NCBI RefSeq assembly: GCF_963378085.1
Contig: NZ_OY726395.1
Span: 4,526,001 to 4,590,000 of the forward strand
DNA from: Mycolicibacterium sp. MU0050
Lineage (GTDB): Bacteria > Actinomycetota > Actinomycetes > Mycobacteriales > Mycobacteriaceae
Length of the DNA: 64,000 nt
Direction of reading: 5' to 3'
Numbering within the stretch: the first letter of the stretch is position 1; each line of letters opens with the position of its first letter. The notes below the pieces were generated by a model that saw nothing but the letters and a program-made list of their open reading frames with translations, was not told where the DNA came from and did not search any database. Positions 18,728 through 26,522 of the stretch are shown one piece after another. The translations under genes were made by a program, and so were the position numbers.

Positions 18728-19015
18728 GCAGTGACCCTTTGCCGGGTGCACGGTGATGTGCTGGCCCGCGCGTCCCGGGCCGGCGGCCGCCGGTTCTGCA
18801 CGCCCCCTCCTTGGCCCGCTCCGATCAATGTGACCACCGCCTTACTACTCTCCGGCAGTAAGGCAGCCCACAGGAATGTACCCGATACCGCTTGTCCCCG
18901 GTACGCCATCGGCGCGATTAACTCTCAATTGAGACCATCGGCAATTTCCCGTCCCGTCAATCGCTCCGGATTTGCCGGGGAACCGGTGATCTCGAGGGCT
19001 TTGACCCTGCGCGGG
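18728..19015. promoter_or_regulatory. fadD5-yrbE1A intergenic region
   Basis: This 288-bp spacer is unusually long for an operon whose other gaps are 0-14 bp. It includes the inverted repeat at 18839-18864. An intergenic promoter has been reported at the same place in M. tuberculosis (recalled, not checked). No confident -10/-35 was assigned here. Confidence 0.45.
18839..18864. repeat. Perfect 8-bp inverted repeat between fadD5 and yrbE1A
   Basis: GCCTTACT (18839-18846) and AGTAAGGC (18857-18864) flank a 10-nt loop, about 110 bp upstream of the yrbE1A start. It could be an operator or an RNA hairpin controlling fadD5 to yrbE1A read-through. Confidence 0.4.
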
Positions 19016-20614
19016 CTACTTGTTGCCCCGGCTAAATTGCTCCCGCAGTTCGGTTTTCAGAACTTTGCCGGCCGGGTTGCGCGGCAGCGCGTCGACGATC
19101 TCCAGACCCTTCGGATGCTTGTACCGGGCCAGCCGCTCGTTGAGGAACTCCTCGAGGTCCTCGATGCGCAGTTGCTCGTCGGAAACCGCCGCGATCGCGA
19201 TGGGCACCTCGCCCCACTTCTCGTGCTCGCGACCTATCACGGCCACCTCCACGATGGCCGGGTGCGCGGCCAGGACGTTCTCCACCTCGGCGCAGTAGAT
19301 GTTCTCCCCGCCGGAGATGATCATGTCCTTCTTGCGGTCGACCACCCAGATGTAACCCTCTTCGTCCATCCGGACCAGGTCCCCGGAATGGAACCATCCA
19401 CCCGCGAACGCCTCCGCGGTGGCCTGCGGATTGTTCCAGTAACCGGCCATCAAGGTCGGTGCGCGGTAGACGATTTCACCGACCTCGCCCACCGGCACAT
19501 CGTTCATGTCCTCGTCGACCACCCGGGCCGAGACGGTCGGGATGACCCGGCCCACCGAGCCCAGCTTGCGCAGCGCGTCGTCGCCGAGCAGCATCGCCGT
19601 CACCGGCGACATCTCGGTCTGGCCGAAGGCCGCCACGATGTTGCAGTCCGGGAACACCTCGGCCATCTCCCGCAGCAGCGTGTCGGAGGCCGGCGCAGCA
19701 CCCCAGGAGATGACCCGCAACTTCAGGGCGCGGGGCTGGGCACGCTGCGCGGCGCAGACCGCCTGCCACTGCGCCGGTACCAGGAAGATGCTGGTGACCT
19801 TCTCGGCCTCCAGCAGGTCCAGCAGTTGGCCCGGGTCGAACGCGCCCAGCGGGTTGATCACCACCGGGCGGCCCAGCGTCAGGCCGACCAGCAGGTTGCC
19901 CACCCCGGCGATGTGGAACAGCGGCACACCGATGAAGCCGACGTCGTTGTTGAGGTCCGCGCCGTTGGTGTACAGCATGGTCATCGTCTGACCGGTCAGG
20001 TTGGTGTGCGTGAGCACCGCACCCTTGGGCCGGCCGGTGGTGCCGGAGGTGTACATGATCAGCGCCGGGTTGTCGTTGGGAACGTCGGCGGCGGGCTGGG
20101 ATTCACCGTCTTCGGTGATCAGGTCCTCGTAGCCGACCAGGCCGTCCTCGGTCGGCGAGTCGGCGACGATCACCGTCTCCAGCAGCGGCGCCAGCTCGCG
20201 CACCGCGGTCGCGACGCCGGCCAGCACCGGCTCGGTGATGACGACGCGGGCTTCGCAATCCTCCACCAGGAAGCCGAGTTCCGGCGGGGTCAGCCGGAAG
20301 TTCACCGGGACCGCGATCGCGCCGATGCGGTTCGCGGCCAGCATGGCCTCGACGAACTCGGTCCGGTTGAGCATCAGGATCATCACGCGGTCGCCGAACC
20401 CGATGCCCCGACGACGCAACGCATCACCGAGCGCCGTCACGCGCCGGTCGAGTTCGGCCCAGGTGGTGGACTTGCCCAGGAAGCGCAGAGCGACCGCCTC
20501 GGGCTGCATCATGGCGTGCCGCGTCAGCTGGGTCACCCAGTTCTGACGACGAGACAGGTAGGGCTCTTCGGCGGGCGTCTGATTGGTCGCACCTTCGGCC
20601 AACTGCGCGGTCAA
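19016..20614 (-). CDS. fadD5: FadD5-like fatty acyl-CoA ligase
   Basis: A 532-residue acyl-CoA synthetase heading the mce1 operon, as Rv0166 does. Motifs are YTSGTTGRPKGAVLTHTN (about 188-205), AFGQTEMSPVT, GGWFHSGDLVRMD, DRKKDMIISGGENIY and PRNPAGKVLKTEL with the C-terminal catalytic Lys. It should activate fatty acids entering through Mce1. I chose the TTG at 20614: GAGGGAG sits 7 nt upstream, and the following T-A-Q-L matches the M. tuberculosis N-terminus as I remember it. The frame also runs to 20683, but that would place coding sequence over the divergent promoter region. Confidence 0.92.
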   Translation of the reverse strand: MTAQLAEGATNQTPAEEPYLSRRQNWVTQLTRHAMMQPEAVALRFLGKSTTWAELDRRVTALGDALRRRGIGFGDRVMILMLNRTEFVEAMLAANRIGAIAVPVNFRLTPPELGFLVEDCEARVVITEPVLAGVATAVRELAPLLETVIVADSPTEDGLVGYEDLITEDGESQPAADVPNDNPALIMYTSGTTGRPKGAVLTHTNLTGQTMTMLYTNGADLNNDVGFIGVPLFHIAGVGNLLVGLTLGRPVVINPLGAFDPGQLLDLLEAEKVTSIFLVPAQWQAVCAAQRAQPRALKLRVISWGAAPASDTLLREMAEVFPDCNIVAAFGQTEMSPVTAMLLGDDALRKLGSVGRVIPTVSARVVDEDMNDVPVGEVGEIVYRAPTLMAGYWNNPQATAEAFAGGWFHSGDLVRMDEEGYIWVVDRKKDMIISGGENIYCAEVENVLAAHPAIVEVAVIGREHEKWGEVPIAIAAVSDEQLRIEDLEEFLNERLARYKHPKGLEIVDALPRNPAGKVLKTELREQFSRGNK

Positions 20615-20735
20615 CGGTCGCTCCCTCTTGCTCGGACTTGCGGGAATCTTACATTTGATCAAACATTGAGTTGCACTGGTCACACTATGAGTTCAGCGGC
20701 ATTCAGACAAGCCCAACCGGGCGGGAAAGGTCACC
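20615..20735. promoter_or_regulatory. Divergent promoter region, fadD5 / mce1R
   Basis: This 121-bp spacer drives the mce1 operon leftward and its regulator rightward. It contains TTTGATCAAA, a perfect 10-bp palindrome (20654-20663), the most symmetric element here and the best candidate site for the FadR-type regulator. Confidence 0.5.
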
Positions 20736-21428
20736 GTGAACGCACCGGCCCACGCCAAGCCTGCCGCGCGTCGCGCGCTGCGGCGCGAACAGCTCTCCGA
20801 GGAGGTCGCCGCGCATCTGCGCGCCGCCATCACCTCCGGCGAGTTGCGGCCCGGGACCTTCATCCGGCTGGATGAGACCGCCGCGGCGCTCGGGGTCAGC
20901 ATCACCCCGGTGCGCGAGGCGCTGCTGACGCTGCGCGGGGAGGGCATGGTGCGCCTCGAACCGCACCGCGGCCACGTTGTGATGCCGCTGAACGAAGTCG
21001 ACATCGAGGACATCTTCTGGTTGCAGGCGACCATCGCCAAGGAACTGGCCGCCTCCGCCGTCGCACACATCACCGACGAACAGATCGACACCCTCGTCGC
21101 GCTCAACACCGAACTCGCGCGCGCCGTCGGGGCCGGCGACGTGGCTGCGGTGCAGGCCGCCGAGTTCGCCTTCCACCGCGCGTTCAACCACAGCGCCGAG
21201 CGGACCAAGCTGGCCTGGTTCCTGCTACACGTCGCGCGCTACATGCCGGCCAAGGTGTACGCCTCGGACCCGGACTGGGGCGCCCAGGCCGTCGCCAACC
21301 ACGAGCAACTCATCGAGGCGCTGCGCCAACGCGATGTGGACACCGTCGTCGAACTCACCGAATGGCAGTTCACCGACGGCGCGCGTCGGCTCACCGGCCT
21401 GCTCCGGGACAGCGGGATGTGGGACTGA
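20736..21428 (+). CDS. mce1R: Mce1R-like GntR/FadR-family regulator
   Basis: A 230-residue repressor with an N-terminal winged helix (LRAAITSGELRPGTFIRLDETAAALGVSITPVREAL, about 28-63) and an all-helical FCD effector domain (FAFHRAFNHSAER within it). It is divergent from fadD5, exactly as Rv0165c is from the M. tuberculosis mce1 operon, which it represses. The GTG at 20736 has AAAGG upstream. FCD domains usually bind a metal and a carboxylate or acyl ligand, so a fatty-acid-related inducer is plausible. Confidence 0.92.
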   Translation: MNAPAHAKPAARRALRREQLSEEVAAHLRAAITSGELRPGTFIRLDETAAALGVSITPVREALLTLRGEGMVRLEPHRGHVVMPLNEVDIEDIFWLQATIAKELAASAVAHITDEQIDTLVALNTELARAVGAGDVAAVQAAEFAFHRAFNHSAERTKLAWFLLHVARYMPAKVYASDPDWGAQAVANHEQLIEALRQRDVDTVVELTEWQFTDGARRLTGLLRDSGMWD

Positions 21429-21432
21429 CCCG

Positions 21433-21627
21433 CTATTCGGCGCTGTCCTCGTACCCGTCGTCAGACAGGTCGACGACCTCGCGCTGCTCGCTGTAGTCCA
21501 CCGGATCGGTCTCCAGCGGGATCTCGGTGACGGGCTCGTCGTCGTCGATGTCGGAGTCGTCGAGGCCGGACGTCTGTTCGGCCACGTCGGCGGGATTTGC
21601 CTGCGGAAGCGGATCGGAGTTCGGCAT
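21433..21627 (-). CDS. Small acidic protein of unknown function
   Basis: A 64-residue, strongly acidic protein (DDSDIDDDEPVTEIP and VVDLSDDGYEDSAE) with no hydrophobic segment, presumably disordered. It lies 33 bp after the TB18.5-like gene on the same strand and ends 4 bp from the mce1R stop. The ATG at 21627 has only a weak GTAGG upstream. Codon use looks coding (G/C third positions). I do not recognise a function. Confidence 0.65.
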   Translation of the reverse strand: MPNSDPLPQANPADVAEQTSGLDDSDIDDDEPVTEIPLETDPVDYSEQREVVDLSDDGYEDSAE

Positions 21628-21660
21628 ACCTACGACTGTAGGCCGAAACCCCGGCGGGGG

Positions 21661-22098
21661 TCAGCCGGCCAGCGCCTCGGCGCGCGCCTTGAGATTGTCG
21701 GCCAGGTGCTCGAGGGCCTCGTTGGCGACCTTCTTAACCATCATCGCCGGCACCGGGAACGTGGTCTCGACGTCCATGTCGACGGTCAGCAGCGACGTCG
21801 GCCCCATGCCGACCACGGAGAACAACTGCTCCTGCTTGGAGAAGTGCTCCCCCTGCTGCATCACGGTCTGGATCTGGTTGGGCGCCGGGTAGTAGACGGC
21901 CTGGATGTAGGTGCCCTCGTTGCCCTGGATCAGGGTGTCCAGGCGCAACTGACTGGGCCGGCCGTCGTCGTAGCGGTGCAGGATCCAGCAGCCCTTGACC
22001 TCTTCGTTCCACTGCGGGTACGCCTCGAAGTCCGCGACGATCGACAGGATCAACGCCTCGTCGGCGGCCACTTCCAGGGTCTTGCTCACGATGGGCAT
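21661..22098 (-). CDS. TB18.5-like SRPBCC (START-like) protein
   Basis: A 145-residue SRPBCC-fold protein that should form a hydrophobic ligand pocket (polyketide cyclase/dehydrase or lipid-transport type). SIVADFEAYPQWNEEVKG near 19-36 is the family's N-terminal signature. YDDGRPSQLRLDT and QTVMQQGEHFSKQEQLFSVV match my memory of M. tuberculosis TB18.5 (Rv0164), which is also next to mce1R. The ligand and partner are unknown. The ATG at 22098 follows the divergent TetR cluster by about 80 bp. Confidence 0.85.
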   Translation of the reverse strand: MPIVSKTLEVAADEALILSIVADFEAYPQWNEEVKGCWILHRYDDGRPSQLRLDTLIQGNEGTYIQAVYYPAPNQIQTVMQQGEHFSKQEQLFSVVGMGPTSLLTVDMDVETTFPVPAMMVKKVANEALEHLADNLKARAEALAG

Positions 22099-22178
22099 TG
22101 GCAGAGTCTATTTCGTCGCCGAGAAGTAGCTCAGTGACGGCTCTACTCGGGCGATGTGTACGCCGGCTACTTCTCGGC

Positions 22179-22823
22179 CTACTTCTCTGAGCTGGCCAGA
22201 CCCAGGCCCAGGGGCGACTCGGTGCGGACGTTCTCGTCGCGGATCAGGCCGCGCAACAACGCCAGGCTGAACTCCGCGGCGATCTCCTTCTCGCTGCGCC
22301 GTCCGTGCGGCCGCAGCCAGCGGTAGGCGCCCAGGGTCATGCCGATGTAGCCCAGCGCCAGCACATGGGAGTCGCACGGGTAGAACTCGCCGCTGGCGAT
22401 GCCGCGGTCGATCAAGCCGTGGACGTGCTCGTAGACCTGTGTCTCGGTCTTGCGGACCTCGGCGACCTGCTCTTCGGTGAACCACTCGGCGATGTAGGGC
22501 TGCTCCTGGAAGTACACCGCCGCGCCCTCGGGGTTCTCGGCGATCTGGTTCAGCAGCCGCAGGGTGTATTGGTAGAGCGCCTCGCGCGCGGTCCACGACG
22601 GGTCGTCGTGGACGGCGGCCAGGGTCCGCTGACCGGCCCGCTGATAGATGTCGAACAGGATCAGCGACTTGCTCGCGTAGTAGTGATAGACCGTCGCCTT
22701 GTTCAGCCCCACCACGTCGGCGACGTCATCCATCCGGGTGCCGTGATAGCCGCGGGCGGCGAACAGTTTGGTGGCTACGGCCAGCAACTCTTCGCGGCGG
22801 GTCTGGCCGTTCTCTGGCGGCAT
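22179..22823 (-). CDS. TetR-family regulator (Rv0158-like)
   Basis: A 214-residue TetR protein with HTH at about 30-50 (MDDVADVVGLNKATVYHYYASKS) and an all-helical C-terminal ligand domain, ending GLGLASSEK. Length and position between pntB and the mce1 region match Rv0158. Some 39 bp upstream of the ATG (GAGAG before it) is a 16-bp CCAA...TTGG palindrome, resembling sites before fadE2-ptpB and the ALDH operon. I infer that this protein controls those genes and itself, perhaps in response to an acyl-CoA. Confidence 0.88.
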   Translation of the reverse strand: MPPENGQTRREELLAVATKLFAARGYHGTRMDDVADVVGLNKATVYHYYASKSLILFDIYQRAGQRTLAAVHDDPSWTAREALYQYTLRLLNQIAENPEGAAVYFQEQPYIAEWFTEEQVAEVRKTETQVYEHVHGLIDRGIASGEFYPCDSHVLALGYIGMTLGAYRWLRPHGRRSEKEIAAEFSLALLRGLIRDENVRTESPLGLGLASSEK

Positions 22824-22861
22824 TCTCTACTCTCTGCGTACGGCGGGGAAACCCCGGGTAA

Positions 22862-22877
22862 CCAATCAACTAGTTGG
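22862..22877. promoter_or_regulatory. Candidate TetR operator (CCAAYY...RRTTGG), site 1
   Basis: The half-sites are CCAATCAA and (complement) CCAACTAG, the weakest symmetry of three 16-bp elements sharing CCAAYY ends. It contains the inner palindrome CAACTAGTTG. It lies 39 bp upstream of the TetR start, consistent with autoregulation. Confidence 0.5.
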
Positions 22878-22939
22878 CCAGTGTAGGCAATGGGCCTGAT
22901 CCCCGCTGCGCGGGACTCGCTGCGGGCTACACTTCGCGC

Positions 22940-23050
22940 ATGGATCCGAATCCCGACTACGACGCCAGCGACGAGATCGAGTACTTCTTCTCGTGGCTGC
23001 CCTGGGCGCTGCGCGGCAACTATCCGCCCCCGGCCTACCCCCCGGTCTAA
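22940..23050 (+). CDS. Micro-ORF, 36 residues
   Basis: ATG 22940 to TAA 23050 encodes a 36-residue peptide starting MDPNPDYDASDEIEYFF, then a Trp-containing SWLPWALRGNY segment and ending in a Pro/Tyr-rich PPPAYPPV tail. The codon choice is coding-like and it stops 9 bp before the HAD gene, suggesting cotranscription. Rv0157A is a small unnamed gene at a similar place in M. tuberculosis; I cannot confirm homology. No obvious ribosome binding site (CTACACTTCGCGC precedes the ATG), so it might be leaderless. Confidence 0.55.
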   Translation: MDPNPDYDASDEIEYFFSWLPWALRGNYPPPAYPPV

Positions 23051-23059
23051 ATCGCCGGC

Positions 23060-23833
23060 GTGCGCGCGACATCGCAATGCTGGCTCACCGACATGGACGG
23101 CGTCCTTGTCCGTGAGGAGCACGCGTTGCCGGGTGCTGCCGAATTTCTGGCGGCACTCATCGACAAGGCCCGGCCCTTTCTGGTCCTGACCAACAATTCG
23201 ATCTTCACCCCGCGCGATCTGGCCGCGCGTCTGGTCCGCTCCGGGCTGCACGTGCCCGAGGAGTCCATCTGGACCTCCGCGCTCGCGACGGCGACCTTCC
23301 TCGATGCCCAATTGCCCGGCGGCTCGGCCTACGTCATCGGCGAGGCCGGGCTGACCACCGCGCTGCACGAGGTCGGCTACACCCTGACCGACGTCGACCC
23401 GGACTTCGTCGTCCTCGGCGAGACCCGCACCTACTCCTTCGAGGCCATCACCAAGGCCATCCGGCTGATCGGCAAGGGCGCCCGGTTCATCGCCACCAAT
23501 CCCGACGTGACCGGTCCGTCTGCCGAGGGCCCGCTGCCGGCGACCGGATCCGTCGCTGCGATGATCACCAAGGCCACCGGCTACGAGCCCTACTTCGTCG
23601 GCAAGCCCAACCCGATGATGTTCCGCAGCGCGATGAACCGCATCGACGCGCACTCGGAGAGCACCACCATGATCGGCGACCGGATGGACACCGACGTGGT
23701 CGCCGGCATCGAGGCGGGCCTGGACACCATCCTGGTGCTGACGGGTTCGACCGTCGAGGCCGACATCGCCCGCTATCCGTTCCGCCCCGGCCGGGTACTG
23801 CCGTCGATCGCCGACGTCATCGAGTTGGTCTGA
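23060..23833 (+). CDS. HAD-superfamily phosphatase (HAD-IIA, NagD-like)
   Basis: A 257-residue hydrolase. Motif I is DMDGVL with Asp11 (nucleophile) and Asp13, motif II is LTNNS (about 43-47), the motif III Lys is in VGKPNP and motif IV is IGDRMDTDV. The C2A cap (about 80-180) places it with NagD/PNPase-type phosphatases acting on phosphorylated sugars or nucleotides; the true substrate is open. The GTG start at 23060 follows the micro-ORF closely. It is convergent with the charged helical protein gene across a strong hairpin. Confidence 0.88.
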   Translation: MRATSQCWLTDMDGVLVREEHALPGAAEFLAALIDKARPFLVLTNNSIFTPRDLAARLVRSGLHVPEESIWTSALATATFLDAQLPGGSAYVIGEAGLTTALHEVGYTLTDVDPDFVVLGETRTYSFEAITKAIRLIGKGARFIATNPDVTGPSAEGPLPATGSVAAMITKATGYEPYFVGKPNPMMFRSAMNRIDAHSESTTMIGDRMDTDVVAGIEAGLDTILVLTGSTVEADIARYPFRPGRVLPSIADVIELV

Positions 23834-23852
23834 GCTCGGCTCCCCACGCAAA

Positions 23853-23881
23853 ACGCTCGGCCGGAATACCCGGCCGAGCGT
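23853..23881. terminator. 12-bp GC-rich hairpin between convergent genes
   Basis: ACGCTCGGCCGG and CCGGCCGAGCGT form a perfect 12-bp stem with a 5-nt loop, between the HAD stop and the next convergent stop. It has no U-run, as is common for mycobacterial terminator-like hairpins. It could serve both directions. Confidence 0.7.
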
Positions 23882-23902
23882 CGGTCGCGAAGTGCGCGAA
23901 AA

Positions 23903-24346
23903 CTACTCGGCGGCCTTGACTTCCGCGTTCAACTCGGCGTCGACGGCATCCAGGCGCGCCTGCGCCGCGGCCAGCACGTAGTACTCGGCCTGCTCCAGGG
24001 AGTAGATCGCGAACGCGATCGCATCCTCCGCGTCTTCCTCAGCACGGTCGGCGGCCCGGTCGGCGCGCTTGGCCTGATGCTCGGCATGCCGCTTTCCGGC
24101 TTTCTCCCGCAGCGAGTCAAAATCGTCAGAGACCGAACGCTGCAGTTTGTGCCATCCCTTGGCGACGTCGTCGGCGTCGCCCTGCACCTGCGCCTCAGCC
24201 TCCGCGCGACTCCGCTCCAGGGAAGCCTTCACCTCACCCTCGCGCTTGGCAACCCACTCCTTGTCCCGCTGTTCGGCAGCGCGCGCGGAATCCTCGAGCG
24301 ACTTGGTCTGCTCGCTGAGCTTCGCGAGTTGATCGGACAGTGCGAT
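23903..24346 (-). CDS. Charged alpha-helical protein, unknown function (start uncertain)
   Basis: About 147 residues, nearly all predicted helix, with heavy Lys/Arg/Glu/Ala content (AEQRDKEWVAKREGEVK, RSRAEAEAQVQGDADDV, KRADRAADRAEEDAEDA) and a less polar C-terminal helix (AIAFAIYSLEQAEYYVLAAAQARLDAVDAEL). No ATG, GTG or TTG fits: the sequence ALSDQLAKLSEQ that looks like the N-terminus is preceded in frame only by ATC (24346), with GAGAGGT 6 nt before it. A CTG at 24340 is the alternative. Upstream ATGs (24397 and others) lack ribosome binding sites. It follows oleate hydratase by 79 bp. The function is unknown; a coiled-coil scaffold or stress protein is possible. Confidence 0.6.
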   Translation of the reverse strand: MALSDQLAKLSEQTKSLEDSARAAEQRDKEWVAKREGEVKASLERSRAEAEAQVQGDADDVAKGWHKLQRSVSDDFDSLREKAGKRHAEHQAKRADRAADRAEEDAEDAIAFAIYSLEQAEYYVLAAAQARLDAVDAELNAEVKAAE

Positions 24347-24362
24347 ATCAGTACCTCTCGTC

Positions 24363-24375
24363 GTTGTTATACAAC
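24363..24375. promoter_or_regulatory. Candidate -10/operator for the charged helical protein gene
   Basis: GTTGT and ACAAC flank TAT, a 13-bp palindrome that on the minus strand includes TATAAC, a fair -10 hexamer. It sits about 20 nt before the proposed start, implying a short leader and a promoter separate from oleate hydratase. Confidence 0.4.
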
Positions 24376-24425
24376 ATTTTTCAACCCGACCGTCCATCGA
24401 AAGGTCAAGCATCATGGTTGAAGCG

Positions 24426-26195
24426 TCAGTCCGCCGCGGGCACCAGCCCGTACTCTGCCAGCAATTCGCCGACCTCATTGCCGGTTACCTTGTCGATCAT
24501 CCGTTTCCGGAGGATCTCGGGAACCGGAATGTCGACCTCCTTGCCATCGCGCAGATGCAGCGTCGCGTTGAGGAGGCTACGAACGTCGTAGGTCGACCCG
24601 TACACCTCCGGCACGCCCCGCTCGACACCAAGTAGCCGGTAGGCCGCTTCCATTCCGGTGCGCACCGAATACTCGGTGGTGAAGATGCAGTCGCGGGTGG
24701 TCTCCGCGAACTGGCCGATGAAGGCGAAGTTCACCGCACCGTCGGGCACCACCTGCGGCCGGTCACCGGCCTTACGGGGCATGAAGAACGACGTGACGTA
24801 GGGCATCATCACCGGCACGGCTTTGGCCGCGGTGGCTGCCAGTTCCGGGATCTCCTCCTCGGGAACTCCCATGTGGTACAACCACTCCTGGGTGATCTCC
24901 TCGCCGGTGCAATCCTGCATGGGCTTCTTGACGTAGTCGCCGGGGGTCTCGACGAACAGGCCGTACACCCACACCACGATCTGATCCTTGGGTTGCTGCT
25001 TGAAGTGCGGCTGCCGGTTCACCGTCCAGCTCATCAGCCAGCTCGAGTCGCGCGCGGTGACGATCCCCCCGGTAACCACCCGGCCGGAGAACGGATCCCG
25101 CTTACAGATCTTGCGGATGTACTCCGGGATACGGTGATCCAGGGTGGTCACCGTCGCGGACTCCCATTTGGTCTTCGGGATGTGCGCACCGAACACGTCG
25201 GGATGCCCGAACGACGGATCCTTTTCCGCGATGCGCCGCCACAGATCCCAGGCCGGCGCCGGACCCGTGTTCAGTTTGGCCGGAGTGTGATGGTCGCCGT
25301 CATCGGAGTTCTCGGTCAATGACCCGATGGTGGTCAGCACCAGATCGTCGACCCCGAGGTCGACACCTCCGGCCACGCCCTCGGAAATCCAGTGAATCCT
25401 GCTGGCCTGCTTTCGATTACCGTCGAAGACGAAATCGATATCGGTGACCTCGGTCTCGAACCGGAAGGTCACGCCCTGATCGAGCAGCCACCTATACATG
25501 GGCAACACCAAGGACTCGTACTGGTTGTACTTGGTGAACTTCAGCGTCGACATGTCGGGCAAGCCCTTGATGTGGTGGATGAAGCGGTGCAGGTACAGCT
25601 TCATCTCCAGCGCGCTGTGCCACTCCTCGAAGGCGAACATGGTGCGCCAGTACAACCAGAAGTTGCTGTCCAGGAAGTCCCGGCCGAACACCTCGTCGAT
25701 CCGCTTGTTCTCCATCTCCTCGCGGGTCGCGAGGAACACCTTCAGGAGTTCGTGTTGCACCTTGGCGCCGATGTCGAACTTGCCGTCGGTGTGAGCGTCC
25801 CGTCCCTGCTTCTCGGTCACCCGGCAGAGGCTGGAGTTGGGATCATCCTTGTTGAGCCAATAGAACTCGTCGAGCACGCTGTAACCGTCAACCTCGAGCG
25901 ACGGTATCGACCGAAACAGATCCCACAGGCACTCCATGTGGTCTTCCATCTCGCGGCCACCGCGGATCACAAAGCCCTTCTCGGGCATCTTGATTCCGTC
26001 GAGTGCCCCGCCGGGGAGCTTCAACCGCTCCAGGATGGTGATCTGATCACCGCGCATCTTGCCGTCGCGAATCATGAAGACCGCGGAGGCCATCGACGCC
26101 AGACCGGCACCGACGAACCAAGCCGTCTTACGTTCGACACCCTCCGGCGCACGGGACTGGACAAACGAATAGTAGTTTCCTGCAGTGTATTCCAA
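24426..26195 (-). CDS. ohyA: Oleate hydratase (FAD-dependent fatty acid hydratase)
   Basis: A 589-residue enzyme that should add water to the cis-9 double bond of oleic and related unsaturated acids to make 10-hydroxy acids. The FAD-binding dinucleotide fold is AWFVGAGLASMASAVFMI (about 25-42). GGREMEDHMECLW (about 79-91) carries the acidic residue region used in catalysis by this family, and YNQYESLVLPMYRWL (about 224-238) the conserved Tyr region. The start is TTG at 26195 with GGAGGAG 7 nt upstream. Family members detoxify host or environmental unsaturated fatty acids. Confidence 0.93.
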   Translation of the reverse strand: MEYTAGNYYSFVQSRAPEGVERKTAWFVGAGLASMASAVFMIRDGKMRGDQITILERLKLPGGALDGIKMPEKGFVIRGGREMEDHMECLWDLFRSIPSLEVDGYSVLDEFYWLNKDDPNSSLCRVTEKQGRDAHTDGKFDIGAKVQHELLKVFLATREEMENKRIDEVFGRDFLDSNFWLYWRTMFAFEEWHSALEMKLYLHRFIHHIKGLPDMSTLKFTKYNQYESLVLPMYRWLLDQGVTFRFETEVTDIDFVFDGNRKQASRIHWISEGVAGGVDLGVDDLVLTTIGSLTENSDDGDHHTPAKLNTGPAPAWDLWRRIAEKDPSFGHPDVFGAHIPKTKWESATVTTLDHRIPEYIRKICKRDPFSGRVVTGGIVTARDSSWLMSWTVNRQPHFKQQPKDQIVVWVYGLFVETPGDYVKKPMQDCTGEEITQEWLYHMGVPEEEIPELAATAAKAVPVMMPYVTSFFMPRKAGDRPQVVPDGAVNFAFIGQFAETTRDCIFTTEYSVRTGMEAAYRLLGVERGVPEVYGSTYDVRSLLNATLHLRDGKEVDIPVPEILRKRMIDKVTGNEVGELLAEYGLVPAAD

Positions 26196-26250
26196 GACTA
26201 AACTCCTCCGAGACTGAAGACAGCGCGATACGCCTCCGAACCCAGTGGTT

Positions 26251-26472
26251 TCAGCGACCGAGGCGCTCCTTCACCACGTCCACGCCGTCATGGCTCAGGC
26301 GGGCCAGCACCGCCGCCCGGGACACTGGATCCAGCGCCGCGATCATGGCTTCGATGTCCGCCGCCGTCGCCTTGACCGTGGACCGTTTCCGGCCGAACAG
26401 CCGCAGCACGACGACGAGCAGAGCCGCGCCTGCGGCGGCGATGACAGCCCGGGTGAGGGTCGATTCGTTCAC
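26251..26472 (-). CDS. Small single-span membrane protein
   Basis: A 73-residue protein with an N-terminal transmembrane segment (RAVIAAAGAALLVVVLRLFG, about 8-27) then a basic stretch (RKRSTVKA) and a compact helical tail (AADIEAMIAALDPVSRAAVLARL... ERLGR). The GTG at 26472 has AGGAGA 6 nt upstream; the longer frame upstream is Arg-rich and out of character. It lies between the HdeD-like and oleate hydratase genes, 50 and 55 bp from them. It is not recognised. Confidence 0.7.
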   Translation of the reverse strand: MNESTLTRAVIAAAGAALLVVVLRLFGRKRSTVKATAADIEAMIAALDPVSRAAVLARLSHDGVDVVKERLGR

Positions 26473-26522
26473 GTGTTTCTCCTGTGGTTCAGTCGGTTTC
26501 AGCCTCGAGTATCGGCGGTGGC

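Noticed and set aside
18188..20875. An 895-codon rightward open frame
   Set aside because: Antisense to yrbE1A and fadD5; no domain, and it crosses the mce1R-fadD5 promoter region.
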